Made by a program: the position numbers and the translations under genes. The notes beneath the pieces are model-generated. The model worked only from the letters and a program-made list of their open reading frames with translations, did no database searches and was not told where the DNA came from. Below, piece by piece: positions 16,263 to 25,849 of a stretch of 64,000 nucleotides of DNA. Source of the stretch: Chitinophaga alhagiae (GTDB taxonomy: Bacteria; Bacteroidota; Bacteroidia; Chitinophagales; Chitinophagaceae); the NCBI RefSeq assembly GCF_003568665.1, contig NZ_QXMH01000001.1, positions 434,001 to 498,000 on the forward strand, written 5' to 3'. The stretch's first letter is position 1, and each line of letters opens with the position of its first letter.

Positions 16263-17546
16263 TTAATAGTCCTCGTTCTGTTCAAGCAGGTTGTTCAGCG
16301 CCAGCTCGTTCATGGGGATAGGGTACTTTACTTCCCTGGAGGCAAGGCCCAGCTCCGCCGTTTTACCGGTGCGTACCAGGTCAAACCAGCGGTAACCTTC
16401 TCCCAGAAATTCCTTTCTTCTTTCCAGCAGCACAGCGTCCAGGTAAGCATCTTCATCAGCGGGCGCAATGGCCGCCAGCCCCCTTTCAGCACGCAGCTCG
16501 TTAAGGCGGTGCAAACCGGCCAGGCCCTGTGCTTCCGCGCTAACGAGGTACATTTCCGCCAGCCGGATGATGACCTGCGGATCTGTGCCGGACTGGCCGC
16601 TGGGGTATTTGTTGATCACGCGCAGGCCCTGGTAGGTATCTATCGATATAGCGGTGCGTTTGTCTGTTGCAGAGAACATGTCCATCACCTCCTGCGTAGG
16701 CCGGTATACGTAGCTGCCTTTCACCGGGTGCGCGTATGTATAGAACAGGGTGCTTACACGCACAGACGATTCAATGGTGAGGTTCTTGAAAGAAAATATC
16801 TCCTCTTTATTGGCAGTGGCCCTGAAGATCTTCTCAAAGGCATCCAGCTTGAAGAGGCCGCTGCCGATCACTTCTTCCGCCAGGGCAGCGGCGTCGGCCT
16901 TCTTATTTTGTGCCAGCTTCACGCGGGCCATCAATGCCTTGGCGGCTATGGAAGACACCTGGTAGTATTGCCCCGCGGCATAGGCGGGCGCGCCGTCAAT
17001 GGCCAGCTGCAATTCTTTTTCAATGAAAGCCCATACTTCCTGTTCCGTATTGCGCTTCACTTTTTCCTGGGTGTTTTTTTCCAGCACCGGCACACCACCC
17101 CAGCGGCTTGCCAGGTTGTAATAGAGGTACGCGCGGAAGAAATGGGCAATGCCTGATATTTCTGTGTTACGTTGTGTTACAGGCAACCCTTCCACCGCTT
17201 CCAGCAGGTTGTTCACCTGGTAAAGCGCGGAATAATACCCGTTCCAGGCGGAAGACATGAGGCCGTTCTCGGGGCGCAGCACGTTGCTGATAAAAGTGTT
17301 CAGCCCACCGTCACTGGTGGCGCCGGCATTAATGAGGTTGCCGCCCACTACATCGAAAGAAATATAAGACTCCGCGCCGGGCGCATTTTGCACACGGTTG
17401 TAGATACCCACCAGAAAGGCTTCCACGTCAGCGGCAGACAAGGTATTGGTGGCCACGGCGGAGTGTGATTTTACATCGAGCATCTTGCTGCAGGAAGTAA
17501 ACAGGCACAGGCCTGTGAACAACGCCGGTAATATGATCCGTTTCAT
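16263..17546 (-). CDS. SusD/RagB-like nutrient-binding lipoprotein
   Basis: A 427-residue SusD homologue. Lipobox LFTSCSKMLD at the N terminus anchors it in the outer membrane; the C-terminal half has the typical RLAEMYLVSAEAQGL, LDAVLLERRKEFLGEGYRWFDLVR and PIPMNELALN segments. It forms the lid of the SusC porin and binds the oligosaccharide or peptide to be imported. ATG 17546 is preferred to 17561 because it begins the signal peptide MKRIILPALFTGL. It follows susC by 18 bp. Confidence 0.93.
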   Translation of the reverse strand: MKRIILPALFTGLCLFTSCSKMLDVKSHSAVATNTLSAADVEAFLVGIYNRVQNAPGAESYISFDVVGGNLINAGATSDGGLNTFISNVLRPENGLMSSAWNGYYSALYQVNNLLEAVEGLPVTQRNTEISGIAHFFRAYLYYNLASRWGGVPVLEKNTQEKVKRNTEQEVWAFIEKELQLAIDGAPAYAAGQYYQVSSIAAKALMARVKLAQNKKADAAALAEEVIGSGLFKLDAFEKIFRATANKEEIFSFKNLTIESSVRVSTLFYTYAHPVKGSYVYRPTQEVMDMFSATDKRTAISIDTYQGLRVINKYPSGQSGTDPQVIIRLAEMYLVSAEAQGLAGLHRLNELRAERGLAAIAPADEDAYLDAVLLERRKEFLGEGYRWFDLVRTGKTAELGLASREVKYPIPMNELALNNLLEQNEDY

Positions 17547-17564
17547 GAGAATATTTTGCATCAG

Positions 17565-20500
17565 TTAGAAATTCAGGTTAATGCCCAGGTTGAAAGAGCG
17601 CGGCTGCGGCAGCACCAGGTTGTCTTGCCCCATATAACGGGGGTCCATGTCCGAGCTTACCTCGGGATCAAGGCCGGAGTAATTGGTGAGCAGCCACAGG
17701 TTATCCGCCTGCAGGTATACTCTCAGGCGCCTGATCCTGGCCCTTGACAGCCAGGAGGCCGGCAATTCATACCCCAGCGATACGGTACGTAGCCGGAGGA
17801 AAGAGCCGTCTTCCATCCAGCGGCTGGAATTGTACAGGTTGTAGGCATGATTGTAGATGGCGCGCGGCACGGTATTGCTGGTTCCCGGCCCCGTCCACCG
17901 GTTTTCCGCCACCCTTTTCACGAAGTTCACGGCGTTCTGGCCCAGCCTTTCAATGGTGATGCGGGAAGTAGCATATACTTCCTGGCCGTAGGTGTAGTTC
18001 AGGAAAACCGACAGATCGAAGTTCTTATAGCGGAACGTGTTATTCCATCCGCCGTAGAAAGCCGGGTTGGAGCTGCCTACTATCTGGCGGTCGTTGATAT
18101 CAATATTGCCATCGCCGTTCACATCTTCATACCGCACGTCGCCGGCGCGCACGCCGATCTTTTGCAGCGGCTCAGGCACTTCCTTGTCATCCTGGAAAAT
18201 GCCCGTCATCCTGTATACCCATATGCTGCCAATGTCGTAACCCACCTGCAGGGCACGGTTGTCTCCAATAGACAGCACATCATTGTTGCCGATCAGGGAG
18301 GTAACGCGGTTCTTGATGAAAGAAATATTGAAGTCAGACTTCCAGTTCAGTTCACCAAAATTGAAGTTGGTGCTCACGGAGGCTTCCAGGCCGTGGTTCA
18401 GCATGGAGCCGATGTTGCTGGTAATGCTGGTGAAGCCGGATGTGCCCTGAATAGGCATGTTGTACAGCAGGTTGGTAGTGTTCTTGCGAAAATAGTCTAC
18501 CGTAACATTAAGGGCGCCACGGAGCAGGCCCAGTTCCACACCGGCGTCAAACTGGTTGGCCTTTTCCCACGTGAGCAGGTTGTTGCCAAAACCCGTAATG
18601 GCAATGCCGCTTTTGCCGTCATAGTTATAACCGCCGCCGGTGAGGGATTGATAGGCGTAGTTGCTCACCCCTTCCTGGTTACCGGTAGAACCGTAGCTGG
18701 CGCGCAGCTTCAGGTCTGTTTCCGGCATGCTCCAGAAAGCCTCGCGGGATACCTGCCAGCCGGCTGATATGGAAGGGAAGTAACCGTACCGGTTGTCTGG
18801 CGAAAAGCGGGAAGAACCGTCTGTACGGATAGACATGCCCAGCAGGTATTTGCTTTTCCAGGCAAAGTTGGCGCGGCCGAAATAGGATTCCATAGCGTTG
18901 CCGTACAGGTTGGTAGAAGCGTTGTTGATCACGGATGCGGCGGCCAGCACATCAAAGGAGGGCGCGGGGAAACCGTTGCCGTCTATGCCATTGTCAGACA
19001 CCGTCATGCGTTGAAAGGAATGGCCGCCCAGCAGGTCCAGCTTCAGTTCCCCGAAGGTGCGGGAGTAGGTGAGCGTGTTTTCCAGCAGCAGGTTGGTGAG
19101 CAGCCTGCGCTCGTCTACAATGCGGCCGTTGCCGGTGCCGTAGGGGTGCTTCTGGTTGTAGTAGATATAATCATGCGTATAGCCGATGTCTGACCCGAAG
19201 GAAGTTTTAAAGGTGAGGTCTTTCGTGAACTTCAACTCCGCGAAGGCGTTGCCCAGCATGCGGTAATTCTTCAGGTTGGCCACTTCCTCTTTCAATATCT
19301 GGATGGGGTTGTGGTACACCAGGTCTGCCGTGCCACCCACATAATAATCGCCGTTGGGCTTGTAAGGCCTGTCAAACGGGCGTTGCGGCAGGCTTCTGCC
19401 CATTACGGTAGAGCCCAGGTTGGAGCCGGGCACGCGGTTGTTGTCCGAATAGCTGAAGCTGAGGTTTACACCGGTGCGCAGCCAGCTCAAAGGTTCGCTG
19501 GTGAGGTTGATGCGGCCGGTGTACTTTTTCAGGTCGTTGTAGATCACGGTGCCCTGCTGGTTCAGGAAACCGCCGGAAATGTAATAGGTAGTTTTGTCGT
19601 TGCCGCCGGATACGGAAAGGTCTACATTCTGCGTCCAGCCTTTGCGCAGCACCAGGTCCATCCAGTCGGTATCCGGGAGGCCCGGGTACGGATGGTCTAT
19701 GCCCGGGATGAACTTGCTGTTGCCGGGCATGTAGCCGTACTGTTTGTTATAGTTGTCTATGCCTTCGTTCACCACTTCGAGGTACAGCTTTGAATCCGCC
19801 ATTTCCATCTTGTGGAGATTGGGCACTTCAGACACGCCGGTGAAAGCGTTCACGGTAAGCTGCCCGCCGCCTTTGCGGCCGCTTTTGGTAGTGATGAGAA
19901 TAACGCCGTTGGTGGCCCGTGAGCCGTAAATGGCGGCGGAAGCGGCGTCTTTCAATACTTCCACGGACGCGATATCTCCGGGGTTGAGCTGCGAAAGCGG
20001 GTTCATTTTGGTACCAAAGTTGGTCATGGCCGCATCGTGCGGGATGATGGGCACCCCGTCTACCACGTACAGCGGCTCATTGCTGGCGCTGAGAGAACCG
20101 ATGCCGCGCACGCTCACACGCATAGCGCTGCCGGGCATGCCTGACGCGGAAGATACGTTTACCCCCGCCACGCGGCCCTGCAACAACTGGTCAGGGCCCA
20201 GTACGGGGCGGGCATTCAGGTCATCCGGCCGGAAGGTGCTAATAGCGCCGGTCAGTTCTGTTTTTTTCTGCGTGCCGTACCCTACTACCACCACCTGCTG
20301 CATATCCTGGCTCTCGCGTTTCAACTGTATGTTGAACTCCCTCCGCCCGCCTGCTTCAACGGCCTGCGTGGAAAACCCGATGTAGGAGAACACCAGCGTG
20401 GCGGGCAACGTTACGTTGTTCAGCACAAACAGGCCGTTGCCGTCTGTAGTGGTGCCGAGCGTAGTGCCCTTCACGCTCACGGTTACGCCGGGCAACGGGT

Positions 20501-20927
20501 CCCCGTTATCCGCGTCCTTCACGGAGCCGGTCAGTTTAACGGCCTGCTGCTGCGGGGTTTCAGGCGCTTCACCGCGCCGGACGAGAATAACGGTATTGTC
20601 TACGATCTGGTACGTGAGCGGCGAGCCTTCCAGGCAGCGGTCCATCACCTGCTCAATAGTAGCATCCTTGAGGCGCAGGGTAATTTTGGAAGCGGCTGCC
20701 GCCAGGTTTTCGTCTTTGAAAATAAAGAGGTAGTTGCTTTGCTGGCGTACAATGCGGAACACTGTTTCCAGGCTGGCGTTGCTGACCTCCACGTTCAGGC
20801 GTTTGCTTTGACCTTTGGCGGCGGCGGTGAGTTGCAGGCCCGCCACCAGCATCAACAGCAGCAATGTTTTAAAAGGCCTCCCGGCAAGCGGGCGGAAGCT
20901 GCGTTGGTTGCATAATGATCGTTTCAT
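17565..20927 (-). CDS. SusC/RagA TonB-dependent transporter with STN domain
   Basis: The 1120-residue outer-membrane transporter has a signal peptide (TLLLLMLVAGLQLTAAAKGQ), a secretin/TonB STN domain (about 45-115) that signals to FecR-type anti-sigma factors, a carboxypeptidase-regulatory-like domain (VKLTGSVKDADNGDPLPGV, about 128-210), a plug domain (VVVVGYGTQKKTELTGAI; EPLYVVDGVP) and a beta-barrel ending in the aromatic NLGINLNF. The STN domain ties its expression to the ECF/FecR pair upstream. Substrate is unknown; the glycosidase downstream hints at a phosphodiester-linked glycan. Confidence 0.95.
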   Translation of the reverse strand: MKRSLCNQRSFRPLAGRPFKTLLLLMLVAGLQLTAAAKGQSKRLNVEVSNASLETVFRIVRQQSNYLFIFKDENLAAAASKITLRLKDATIEQVMDRCLEGSPLTYQIVDNTVILVRRGEAPETPQQQAVKLTGSVKDADNGDPLPGVTVSVKGTTLGTTTDGNGLFVLNNVTLPATLVFSYIGFSTQAVEAGGRREFNIQLKRESQDMQQVVVVGYGTQKKTELTGAISTFRPDDLNARPVLGPDQLLQGRVAGVNVSSASGMPGSAMRVSVRGIGSLSASNEPLYVVDGVPIIPHDAAMTNFGTKMNPLSQLNPGDIASVEVLKDAASAAIYGSRATNGVILITTKSGRKGGGQLTVNAFTGVSEVPNLHKMEMADSKLYLEVVNEGIDNYNKQYGYMPGNSKFIPGIDHPYPGLPDTDWMDLVLRKGWTQNVDLSVSGGNDKTTYYISGGFLNQQGTVIYNDLKKYTGRINLTSEPLSWLRTGVNLSFSYSDNNRVPGSNLGSTVMGRSLPQRPFDRPYKPNGDYYVGGTADLVYHNPIQILKEEVANLKNYRMLGNAFAELKFTKDLTFKTSFGSDIGYTHDYIYYNQKHPYGTGNGRIVDERRLLTNLLLENTLTYSRTFGELKLDLLGGHSFQRMTVSDNGIDGNGFPAPSFDVLAAASVINNASTNLYGNAMESYFGRANFAWKSKYLLGMSIRTDGSSRFSPDNRYGYFPSISAGWQVSREAFWSMPETDLKLRASYGSTGNQEGVSNYAYQSLTGGGYNYDGKSGIAITGFGNNLLTWEKANQFDAGVELGLLRGALNVTVDYFRKNTTNLLYNMPIQGTSGFTSITSNIGSMLNHGLEASVSTNFNFGELNWKSDFNISFIKNRVTSLIGNNDVLSIGDNRALQVGYDIGSIWVYRMTGIFQDDKEVPEPLQKIGVRAGDVRYEDVNGDGNIDINDRQIVGSSNPAFYGGWNNTFRYKNFDLSVFLNYTYGQEVYATSRITIERLGQNAVNFVKRVAENRWTGPGTSNTVPRAIYNHAYNLYNSSRWMEDGSFLRLRTVSLGYELPASWLSRARIRRLRVYLQADNLWLLTNYSGLDPEVSSDMDPRYMGQDNLVLPQPRSFNLGINLNF

Positions 20928-20982
20928 AGATTGAGCCGGTTTTATAATTCAGTTTGATTTTTTACACATAGGCATAGCCGTT

Positions 20983-21000
20983 CCGGCAGGCGCCTGCCGG
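20983..21000. promoter_or_regulatory. 18-bp GC palindrome between fecR and susC
   Basis: CCGGCAGGCGCCTGCCGG is a perfect inverted repeat in the 102-bp fecR-susC gap. In RNA it makes a strong hairpin without a T run, fitting an attenuator, mRNA-stabilising element or processing site that lets susC be expressed more than fecR. Confidence 0.55.
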
Positions 21001-21029
21001 GTTAGCTGATGTTGCGTCTGTGATAATGT

Positions 21030-22232
21030 TTATTTTTTGCTGACAGTTACTTTTCTTCCCTGCACTTCGAAATGCAGGTCTGCTGTTAGTTCCAGTATTT
21101 TCAAGGCCTGCTGCAGGGATTCCTGCCTGCGCATGGCGCCGGATACGTGAATTTTATCATTGAGCCCTTCGCTGTAGGCAACTTCCACATCGTACCAGCG
21201 GCTGATGTCCCGCATTACGGCGGCCAGCTCATCATTTTTGAAAGTGAAGATGCCGTTCTTCCAGGCCACCGCGTTCTCCACATCCCCGGAGGAGCGTTGC
21301 AGCAGGCCGGAGCGCTGCTCCAGCGTGGTCTGCTCACCCGGCGCCAGCGTCATGCGCTGGTGGCCGGCCACTACGCGTACAGCGCCCTGCAGCAGGGTGG
21401 TGGTGAAAAGCTGTTCTTCTGAATAAGCGTTGATGTTGAAGCTGGTGCCCAGCACCTGCACCGTCATGCCGTTCACTTTTACAAAAAACGGGCGGGCGGC
21501 GTCTTGTGCTACTTCAAAATAGGCTTCGCCGGTCAGCGTTACCGTGCGCTCGCTGCTGTTGAAAGCAGCCGGGTACTGCAGGGAGCTGGCCGCGTTGAGC
21601 CATACCCGCGTGCCGTCTGCCAGTTGTACGCGGTACTGCCCGCCGTTGGGGGTAATGAGCATATTGTTGCCGCTGCCGCCCGGGCCATATATCAGCTCCG
21701 CGTCCTGTTTGTGTACCTGCTCTCCGTTGCCGGCCGCAATAGGACCGTCTGCAGCCTGGTCTAATAATACAGACCGGCCGTTGCCCAGCACCAGGCGGGC
21801 TTTGTTGCCACCGGGCGCAACATCTTGCGGCGGGAGGGCGGCCATGTGGTCCGCCGCCGGTTGCTGCCGGCCGGGGCGCAACAGGAAAACAGCCGCGGCC
21901 GCGGCCAGGCCCACCACTATGGCTGCGGCGGCTATGCCCCGCCAGCGGCGGAACATGGGTATCACCGGCGTTTGGCGGGCGGGTGGTTGTATGCGGTCAT
22001 GAATGCGAGACAATATGGAAGCTGACAGCTCCGGGGCGGGTATTTCAAATCCCTGTTGCCTGAACCGCTCCAGCATGTAGGCCTTCAACTCGGCGCCGGG
22101 CGTATGCTCCAGGTAATGGAGCAACCAGCGGCATTCTTCATCTGTCCAGCGCGGTTTGGCCAGCAGCTCGCGTATATATGTTTCAGGTTGATTCAAAAGA
22201 TCAGCTTTAGGGTAAATACACCGGGGGTGCAA
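21030..22232 (-). CDS. FecR family anti-sigma factor
   Basis: A 400-residue inner-membrane regulator. An N-terminal cytoplasmic anti-sigma region is followed by one membrane helix (IAAAAIVVGLAAAAAVFLL, about 94-112), the periplasmic FecR domain (TPNGGQYRVQLADGTRVWLNAASSL in its core, split here as conserved G-x-R/Q-L-DG-W-N-A residues) and the C-terminal DUF4974 domain (WYDVEVAYSEGL). It would hold the ECF sigma inactive until the SusC STN domain signals substrate. The frame has no early ATG: the start is TTG at 22232 or TTG at 22196, so the N terminus is uncertain. Confidence 0.9.
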   Translation of the reverse strand: MHPRCIYPKADLLNQPETYIRELLAKPRWTDEECRWLLHYLEHTPGAELKAYMLERFRQQGFEIPAPELSASILSRIHDRIQPPARQTPVIPMFRRWRGIAAAAIVVGLAAAAAVFLLRPGRQQPAADHMAALPPQDVAPGGNKARLVLGNGRSVLLDQAADGPIAAGNGEQVHKQDAELIYGPGGSGNNMLITPNGGQYRVQLADGTRVWLNAASSLQYPAAFNSSERTVTLTGEAYFEVAQDAARPFFVKVNGMTVQVLGTSFNINAYSEEQLFTTTLLQGAVRVVAGHQRMTLAPGEQTTLEQRSGLLQRSSGDVENAVAWKNGIFTFKNDELAAVMRDISRWYDVEVAYSEGLNDKIHVSGAMRRQESLQQALKILELTADLHFEVQGRKVTVSKK

Positions 22233-22301
22233 AAAAGGGGGGGTGTACGGCGCATTTTTTTTTGATTACCGGCTTTCCGGGGAAGAAATACCGGCGGCGC
22301 C

Positions 22302-22901
22302 TCAATTTCCGAGCACTTTCGCAAACAGCGGAAGTACCGCCACCAGCGCCTGCCACTCAGGCTGGAGCCGCACGTACTCGCGGATGAAACGGCTGGCTTT
22401 TGCAATATGTTCCTTTACGGTATAGTGGGATATCTGCAACTCGCTGGCCGCCTCCGCATAGGTTTTACCCTGCATCTTGCATAGCAGGAACACTTTTTTA
22501 CGCTGCGGCGGCAACTGGTCAATGGCGCGTTCCAGCATATCCAGTTGAATGGAAGTAACCTGCCACTCGTCCTGCTCCGGCTCTGCCATATCCGGGGCCA
22601 GCTCCGCCGTCTTCAGCCGCTGCCGCAGGCTGGAGCGGAGGTAATTGAGGGAGCGGTTATAGCTCACCACAAAAAGCCAGTTGCCCGCGGGCTGGCCGGC
22701 ATGCAGCAGCTTTCGTTTCTCCCACAGCCGGATGAACACTTCCTGCACAATATCCTGCGCAGCGGCTTCATCTTTCACCAGGTGGAGAATGTTGGCATAT
22801 ACTGCGGGAAAATACATGTGATAAAGGGCATCAAATGCCGCTACACTATCCTCCTGTAATGCTGCTACTAATGCTATTTCTGCGGACTCTTTGGAAGACA
22901 T
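22302..22901 (-). CDS. ECF RNA polymerase sigma-70 family factor
   Basis: A 199-residue two-domain sigma factor: region 2 with AAFDALYHMYFPAVYANIL and DIVQEVFIRLWEKR, and region 4 with LPPQRKKVFLLCKMQGKTY and helix-turn-helix ISHYTVKEHIAKA. It heads the minus-strand locus and is paired with the FecR gene 69 bp downstream. It presumably drives the susCD operon. A C-terminal hydrophobic tail (LVAVLPLFAKVL) is also seen in the second sigma factor of the window. Confidence 0.93.
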   Translation of the reverse strand: MSSKESAEIALVAALQEDSVAAFDALYHMYFPAVYANILHLVKDEAAAQDIVQEVFIRLWEKRKLLHAGQPAGNWLFVVSYNRSLNYLRSSLRQRLKTAELAPDMAEPEQDEWQVTSIQLDMLERAIDQLPPQRKKVFLLCKMQGKTYAEAASELQISHYTVKEHIAKASRFIREYVRLQPEWQALVAVLPLFAKVLGN

Positions 22902-23225
22902 GCCTCTTAGCTTGTTGATTTATGATACGGCCGGCAAATATTCTAAATATTGGTTGAATCCCTGAGCGGGTAACGGCAAGTTAATATAAAAATAATACAA
23001 CCGCGTATACATTAATCCAAATCCCTTTTCCGTTAAATGTACCCGGCAGAACCGGGCAAGCTGCTGTTTCTTTGTACCGTCATCTGTTAGCCACCCCCAA
23101 AAGATCATCTGTTGCCTACCCCAATCAATAACAGGAACGGGACGAAAATGTGCGGGAATACAAAGGGCTGACCTCCTATTGCAGGGTCAGCCCTGTTTTT
23201 ATGACAGGCTATTTATTGGTTGTTG
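22902..23225. other. intergenic region upstream of the ECF sigma gene
   Basis: No coding signal. It must contain the sigma gene's promoter, but I see no exact TAnnTTTG on the minus strand. A hairpin at 23164-23194 lies at its distal end, after the antiporter gene. Confidence 0.5.
23164..23194. terminator. hairpin after the antiporter gene
   Basis: AGGGCTGACC (23164-23173) pairs with GGTCAGCCCT (23185-23194), followed on the plus strand by GTTTTT. On the minus strand, where the antiporter gene ends at 23226, the T tract is weaker (TTTGTATT). Probably a terminator usable in both directions. Confidence 0.65.
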
Positions 23226-25406
23226 TTATTGCGCATCTTCTTCTTCAAACGGGTTTCGCTTCTCTCCTCCCTTGAATATCCGCTTCACCGCCTTGCCGAT
23301 CCTGTTAATGTTCATCAGCTGCTCCTGTATGGGGCGCAGGGTAATATCTCCCTCCTGCATGCCCGGCTCGTTGTTTTCCGTGGTGCGTTGCTCAGGGTAT
23401 ACCAATATCACGTTGTTGTCTTTGAAGTGGCGGGAGATCCGCCCCGGTATGCCTTCCAGGTAGGGCTGGTAAGAGAGTGTGCCTTTCCGGGCAGATACTA
23501 CTACCAGCAGATCGTCTCCCGATACGTTACGGGCCAGTACAAGAAAGTCTTCCAGGTTGTCCAGTTTCTTGAACGTCAGTTCCACGCTGGCTTTTGCTTC
23601 TGTTACAAAACGCTGAACGGCGGCCTGGGTACGCGCACCGCTGTACACCACTACCCTTGCGCCGGCCTGTTTGGCCAGCAGTATGATCTTCTGAACGTAA
23701 TGGGTGAAGCCCAGTTCGTACTCTGTGTTTTGCGGCAGTACCAGCACCAGTTTTTTGGTGGTATTGATAGGATGCAGGAACTGGCACACGTATACTGTTT
23801 CCCAAACGCTCTGCAGCACGTTGTCTGTAGTAGTGCCGAAAATGTTGCCGAAGAGGCGGTCTGTGGCGCTGTTCTTGTCGCTCCAACCCAATACCACATC
23901 AGATATCAGCAGTTCCTTCACGGCGCGGGAGATGCCGTCCGTCACGTTCAGGTCTACCCGGGTAACTACCTGCACATTGCTTTCGGAAGCAGCGGCATGT
24001 ATCACCGCCTTCTCCATCATTTTATTGCTGATGTATATCTTTTCCTTGGCCTCCTCATCGTCTTGCACCACCACCAGCGGGTATACGGGCGCGGCGTTGG
24101 CGGGATTTTTTACCATCAGGGCAAAATCCAGCAGGGATTCCATTCTTTCAGGGTTGGCAATGGGAATAAGAAAATGCTCCGGGCCGCCGGCTATTTCCGG
24201 TTTCTTTTCCGCCTCCCTGATGGCCAGTTTGCGGCCGGCGTTCTCTGTTACAAAAGAGCCTACCATGCAGGTGATCAGTATGAGCACAATGGTGCCGTTC
24301 AGCACGTTCTCATTAATGATGCCCATGTTGTACCCTATCAGCACCACGGCAATGGTGGCGGCGGCATGGGAGCTGCTGAGGCCGAATATCACATTGCGCT
24401 GGGTGGCGGTGTAGCCGAATGACAGCTGCGTAAAGAACGCCGCCAGCCATTTGCTGAGCAGCGCCATGGCAGTGAGCGCACCGGCCACAATAAGCGCTTC
24501 CGGGCCCTTGAGCAGCACCCGCAGGTCAACGATCATGCCTACAGAGATCAGGAAAAAAGGAATGAACAGCGCATTGCCCACAAACTCTATGCGGTTCATC
24601 AGCGGGGACGTGTGCGGTATCAGCTGGTTGAGGGCCAGCCCGGCCAGGAAGGCCCCAATAATGGCTTCCACCCCGGCCAGCTCCGCCAAAAAGGCGGCCA
24701 GGAATACCAGCGCCAGCACAAAAATGAAGTGAGATGTTTTATCGTCCTTTATCTTTTTGAAGAACCACCTGCCTATTGCCGGGAACCCCCATAGCACAAT
24801 GACGGTGAAAATGGCGAGGGAAATGCCCAGCTTCAGCCAGAAGGCCGTGTTAAGATTGCCCTGCTCCGCGCCGGTGATAATGGCCAGGATGAGGAGCACG
24901 GCGGTATCTGTAATGATGGTGCCGCCCACGGCCACGGTAACCGCTTCATTTTTAGTGATGCCCAGGCGGCTGGCCAGCGGGTAAGCCACCAGCGTATGGG
25001 TAGCAAACATGCTGGAGATGAGCAGCGAGGCCATCAGCGAAAGGTGCAGCACATACGTACAGAGCAGGTAACCCAGCACCAGCGGTATAAAAAAGGTGAA
25101 TGCGCCAAACACCATGCTGCGGTGGCGGTTCTTCCGAAATTCCGTCATATCCAGCTCAAGGCCGGCCAGGAACATGATATACAAAAGGCCTGCATTGCCG
25201 AAAAGATCGATACTTCCTTTCTCTATGATCTTGAAGCCGTGGTCCCCGATGGCCATGCCGGCCAGTATCAGTCCTATAATGCTCGGAATGCGGAACTTGC
25301 GCAGGATGATGGGCGCAAGCAGGATGATGAACAATACCAACGAAAAAATGGGCACCGGGTCTTTCAGCGGTAAACTGAAACTCATTAATAAAACCAATCC
25401 TTTCAT
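23226..25406 (-). CDS. CPA2-family cation:proton antiporter with UspA-like C-terminal domains
   Basis: A 726-residue Kef/NapA-type antiporter. About twelve membrane segments fill residues 10-385, with GLAELDM-type LAGLELDMTEFR after helix 3, SLMASLLISSMFATHTLVAYPLASRLGI and GLALNQLIPHTSP typical of CPA2 exchangers. Residues from about 400 form a cytoplasmic region resembling two universal-stress domains (FLIPIANPERMESLLDFAL; KLVLVLPQNTEYELGFTHYV). It would exchange Na+ or K+ for H+; the ion is not evident. ATG starts at 25406 and 25385 are both possible. It is divergent from clpS. Confidence 0.88.
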   Translation of the reverse strand: MKGLVLLMSFSLPLKDPVPIFSLVLFIILLAPIILRKFRIPSIIGLILAGMAIGDHGFKIIEKGSIDLFGNAGLLYIMFLAGLELDMTEFRKNRHRSMVFGAFTFFIPLVLGYLLCTYVLHLSLMASLLISSMFATHTLVAYPLASRLGITKNEAVTVAVGGTIITDTAVLLILAIITGAEQGNLNTAFWLKLGISLAIFTVIVLWGFPAIGRWFFKKIKDDKTSHFIFVLALVFLAAFLAELAGVEAIIGAFLAGLALNQLIPHTSPLMNRIEFVGNALFIPFFLISVGMIVDLRVLLKGPEALIVAGALTAMALLSKWLAAFFTQLSFGYTATQRNVIFGLSSSHAAATIAVVLIGYNMGIINENVLNGTIVLILITCMVGSFVTENAGRKLAIREAEKKPEIAGGPEHFLIPIANPERMESLLDFALMVKNPANAAPVYPLVVVQDDEEAKEKIYISNKMMEKAVIHAAASESNVQVVTRVDLNVTDGISRAVKELLISDVVLGWSDKNSATDRLFGNIFGTTTDNVLQSVWETVYVCQFLHPINTTKKLVLVLPQNTEYELGFTHYVQKIILLAKQAGARVVVYSGARTQAAVQRFVTEAKASVELTFKKLDNLEDFLVLARNVSGDDLLVVVSARKGTLSYQPYLEGIPGRISRHFKDNNVILVYPEQRTTENNEPGMQEGDITLRPIQEQLMNINRIGKAVKRIFKGGEKRNPFEEEDAQ

Positions 25407-25516
25407 CAACAAATATTTATCTTTTCAATAGTCAGGCGCTACCCGGCACATCTGCCTGGTTTCGTGGCTGTTAATTTACAACCATTCTTTCAAACCACGG
25501 CATTGCCAAAAAAATG

Positions 25517-25524
25517 TAACTTTG
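25517..25524 (+). promoter_or_regulatory. TAnnTTTG -7 box of clpS-aat
   Basis: TAACTTTG lies 19 nt before the clpS ATG, predicting a short leader of about a dozen bases. No clear -33 element at the usual distance. Confidence 0.55.
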
Positions 25525-25543
25525 TGAAAACAGTTGACTGACC

Positions 25544-25849
25544 ATGAGTTATACGGGAACAGGCGTGTCCGTGAAAGAAAAAGAAGAAATGCTGGTGGAA
25601 ACAGCCGAGCAGTTCCCCTTCAGTTTAGTGGTGTGGAACGATGACGTGAATACTTTCGAATGGGTGATCACCTCCCTGATGGAAGTATGCGGCCATACGG
25701 AAGAACAAGCGGAACAGTGTGCCCTTATTATTCACTACAACGGCAAATACGCCGTAAAGGAAGGTGAGTACCGTGAACTGAAACCGATGTGTGAGGCCCT
25801 GCTGGACCGTGGTATCAGCGCAACCATTGTTGAAACGGTATCTACTTAA
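25544..25849 (+). CDS. clpS: ATP-dependent Clp protease adaptor ClpS
   Basis: A 101-residue adaptor that hands proteins with destabilising N-terminal residues to ClpAP. Core motifs are VVWNDDVNTFEWVITSLMEVC, HTEEQAEQCALIIHYNGK and ALLDRGISATI. The binding-pocket N-D-D and the His of the I-I-H-Y-N-G segment are present. Its stop overlaps the aat start by one base (TAATG). Confidence 0.95.
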   Translation: MSYTGTGVSVKEKEEMLVETAEQFPFSLVVWNDDVNTFEWVITSLMEVCGHTEEQAEQCALIIHYNGKYAVKEGEYRELKPMCEALLDRGISATIVETVST

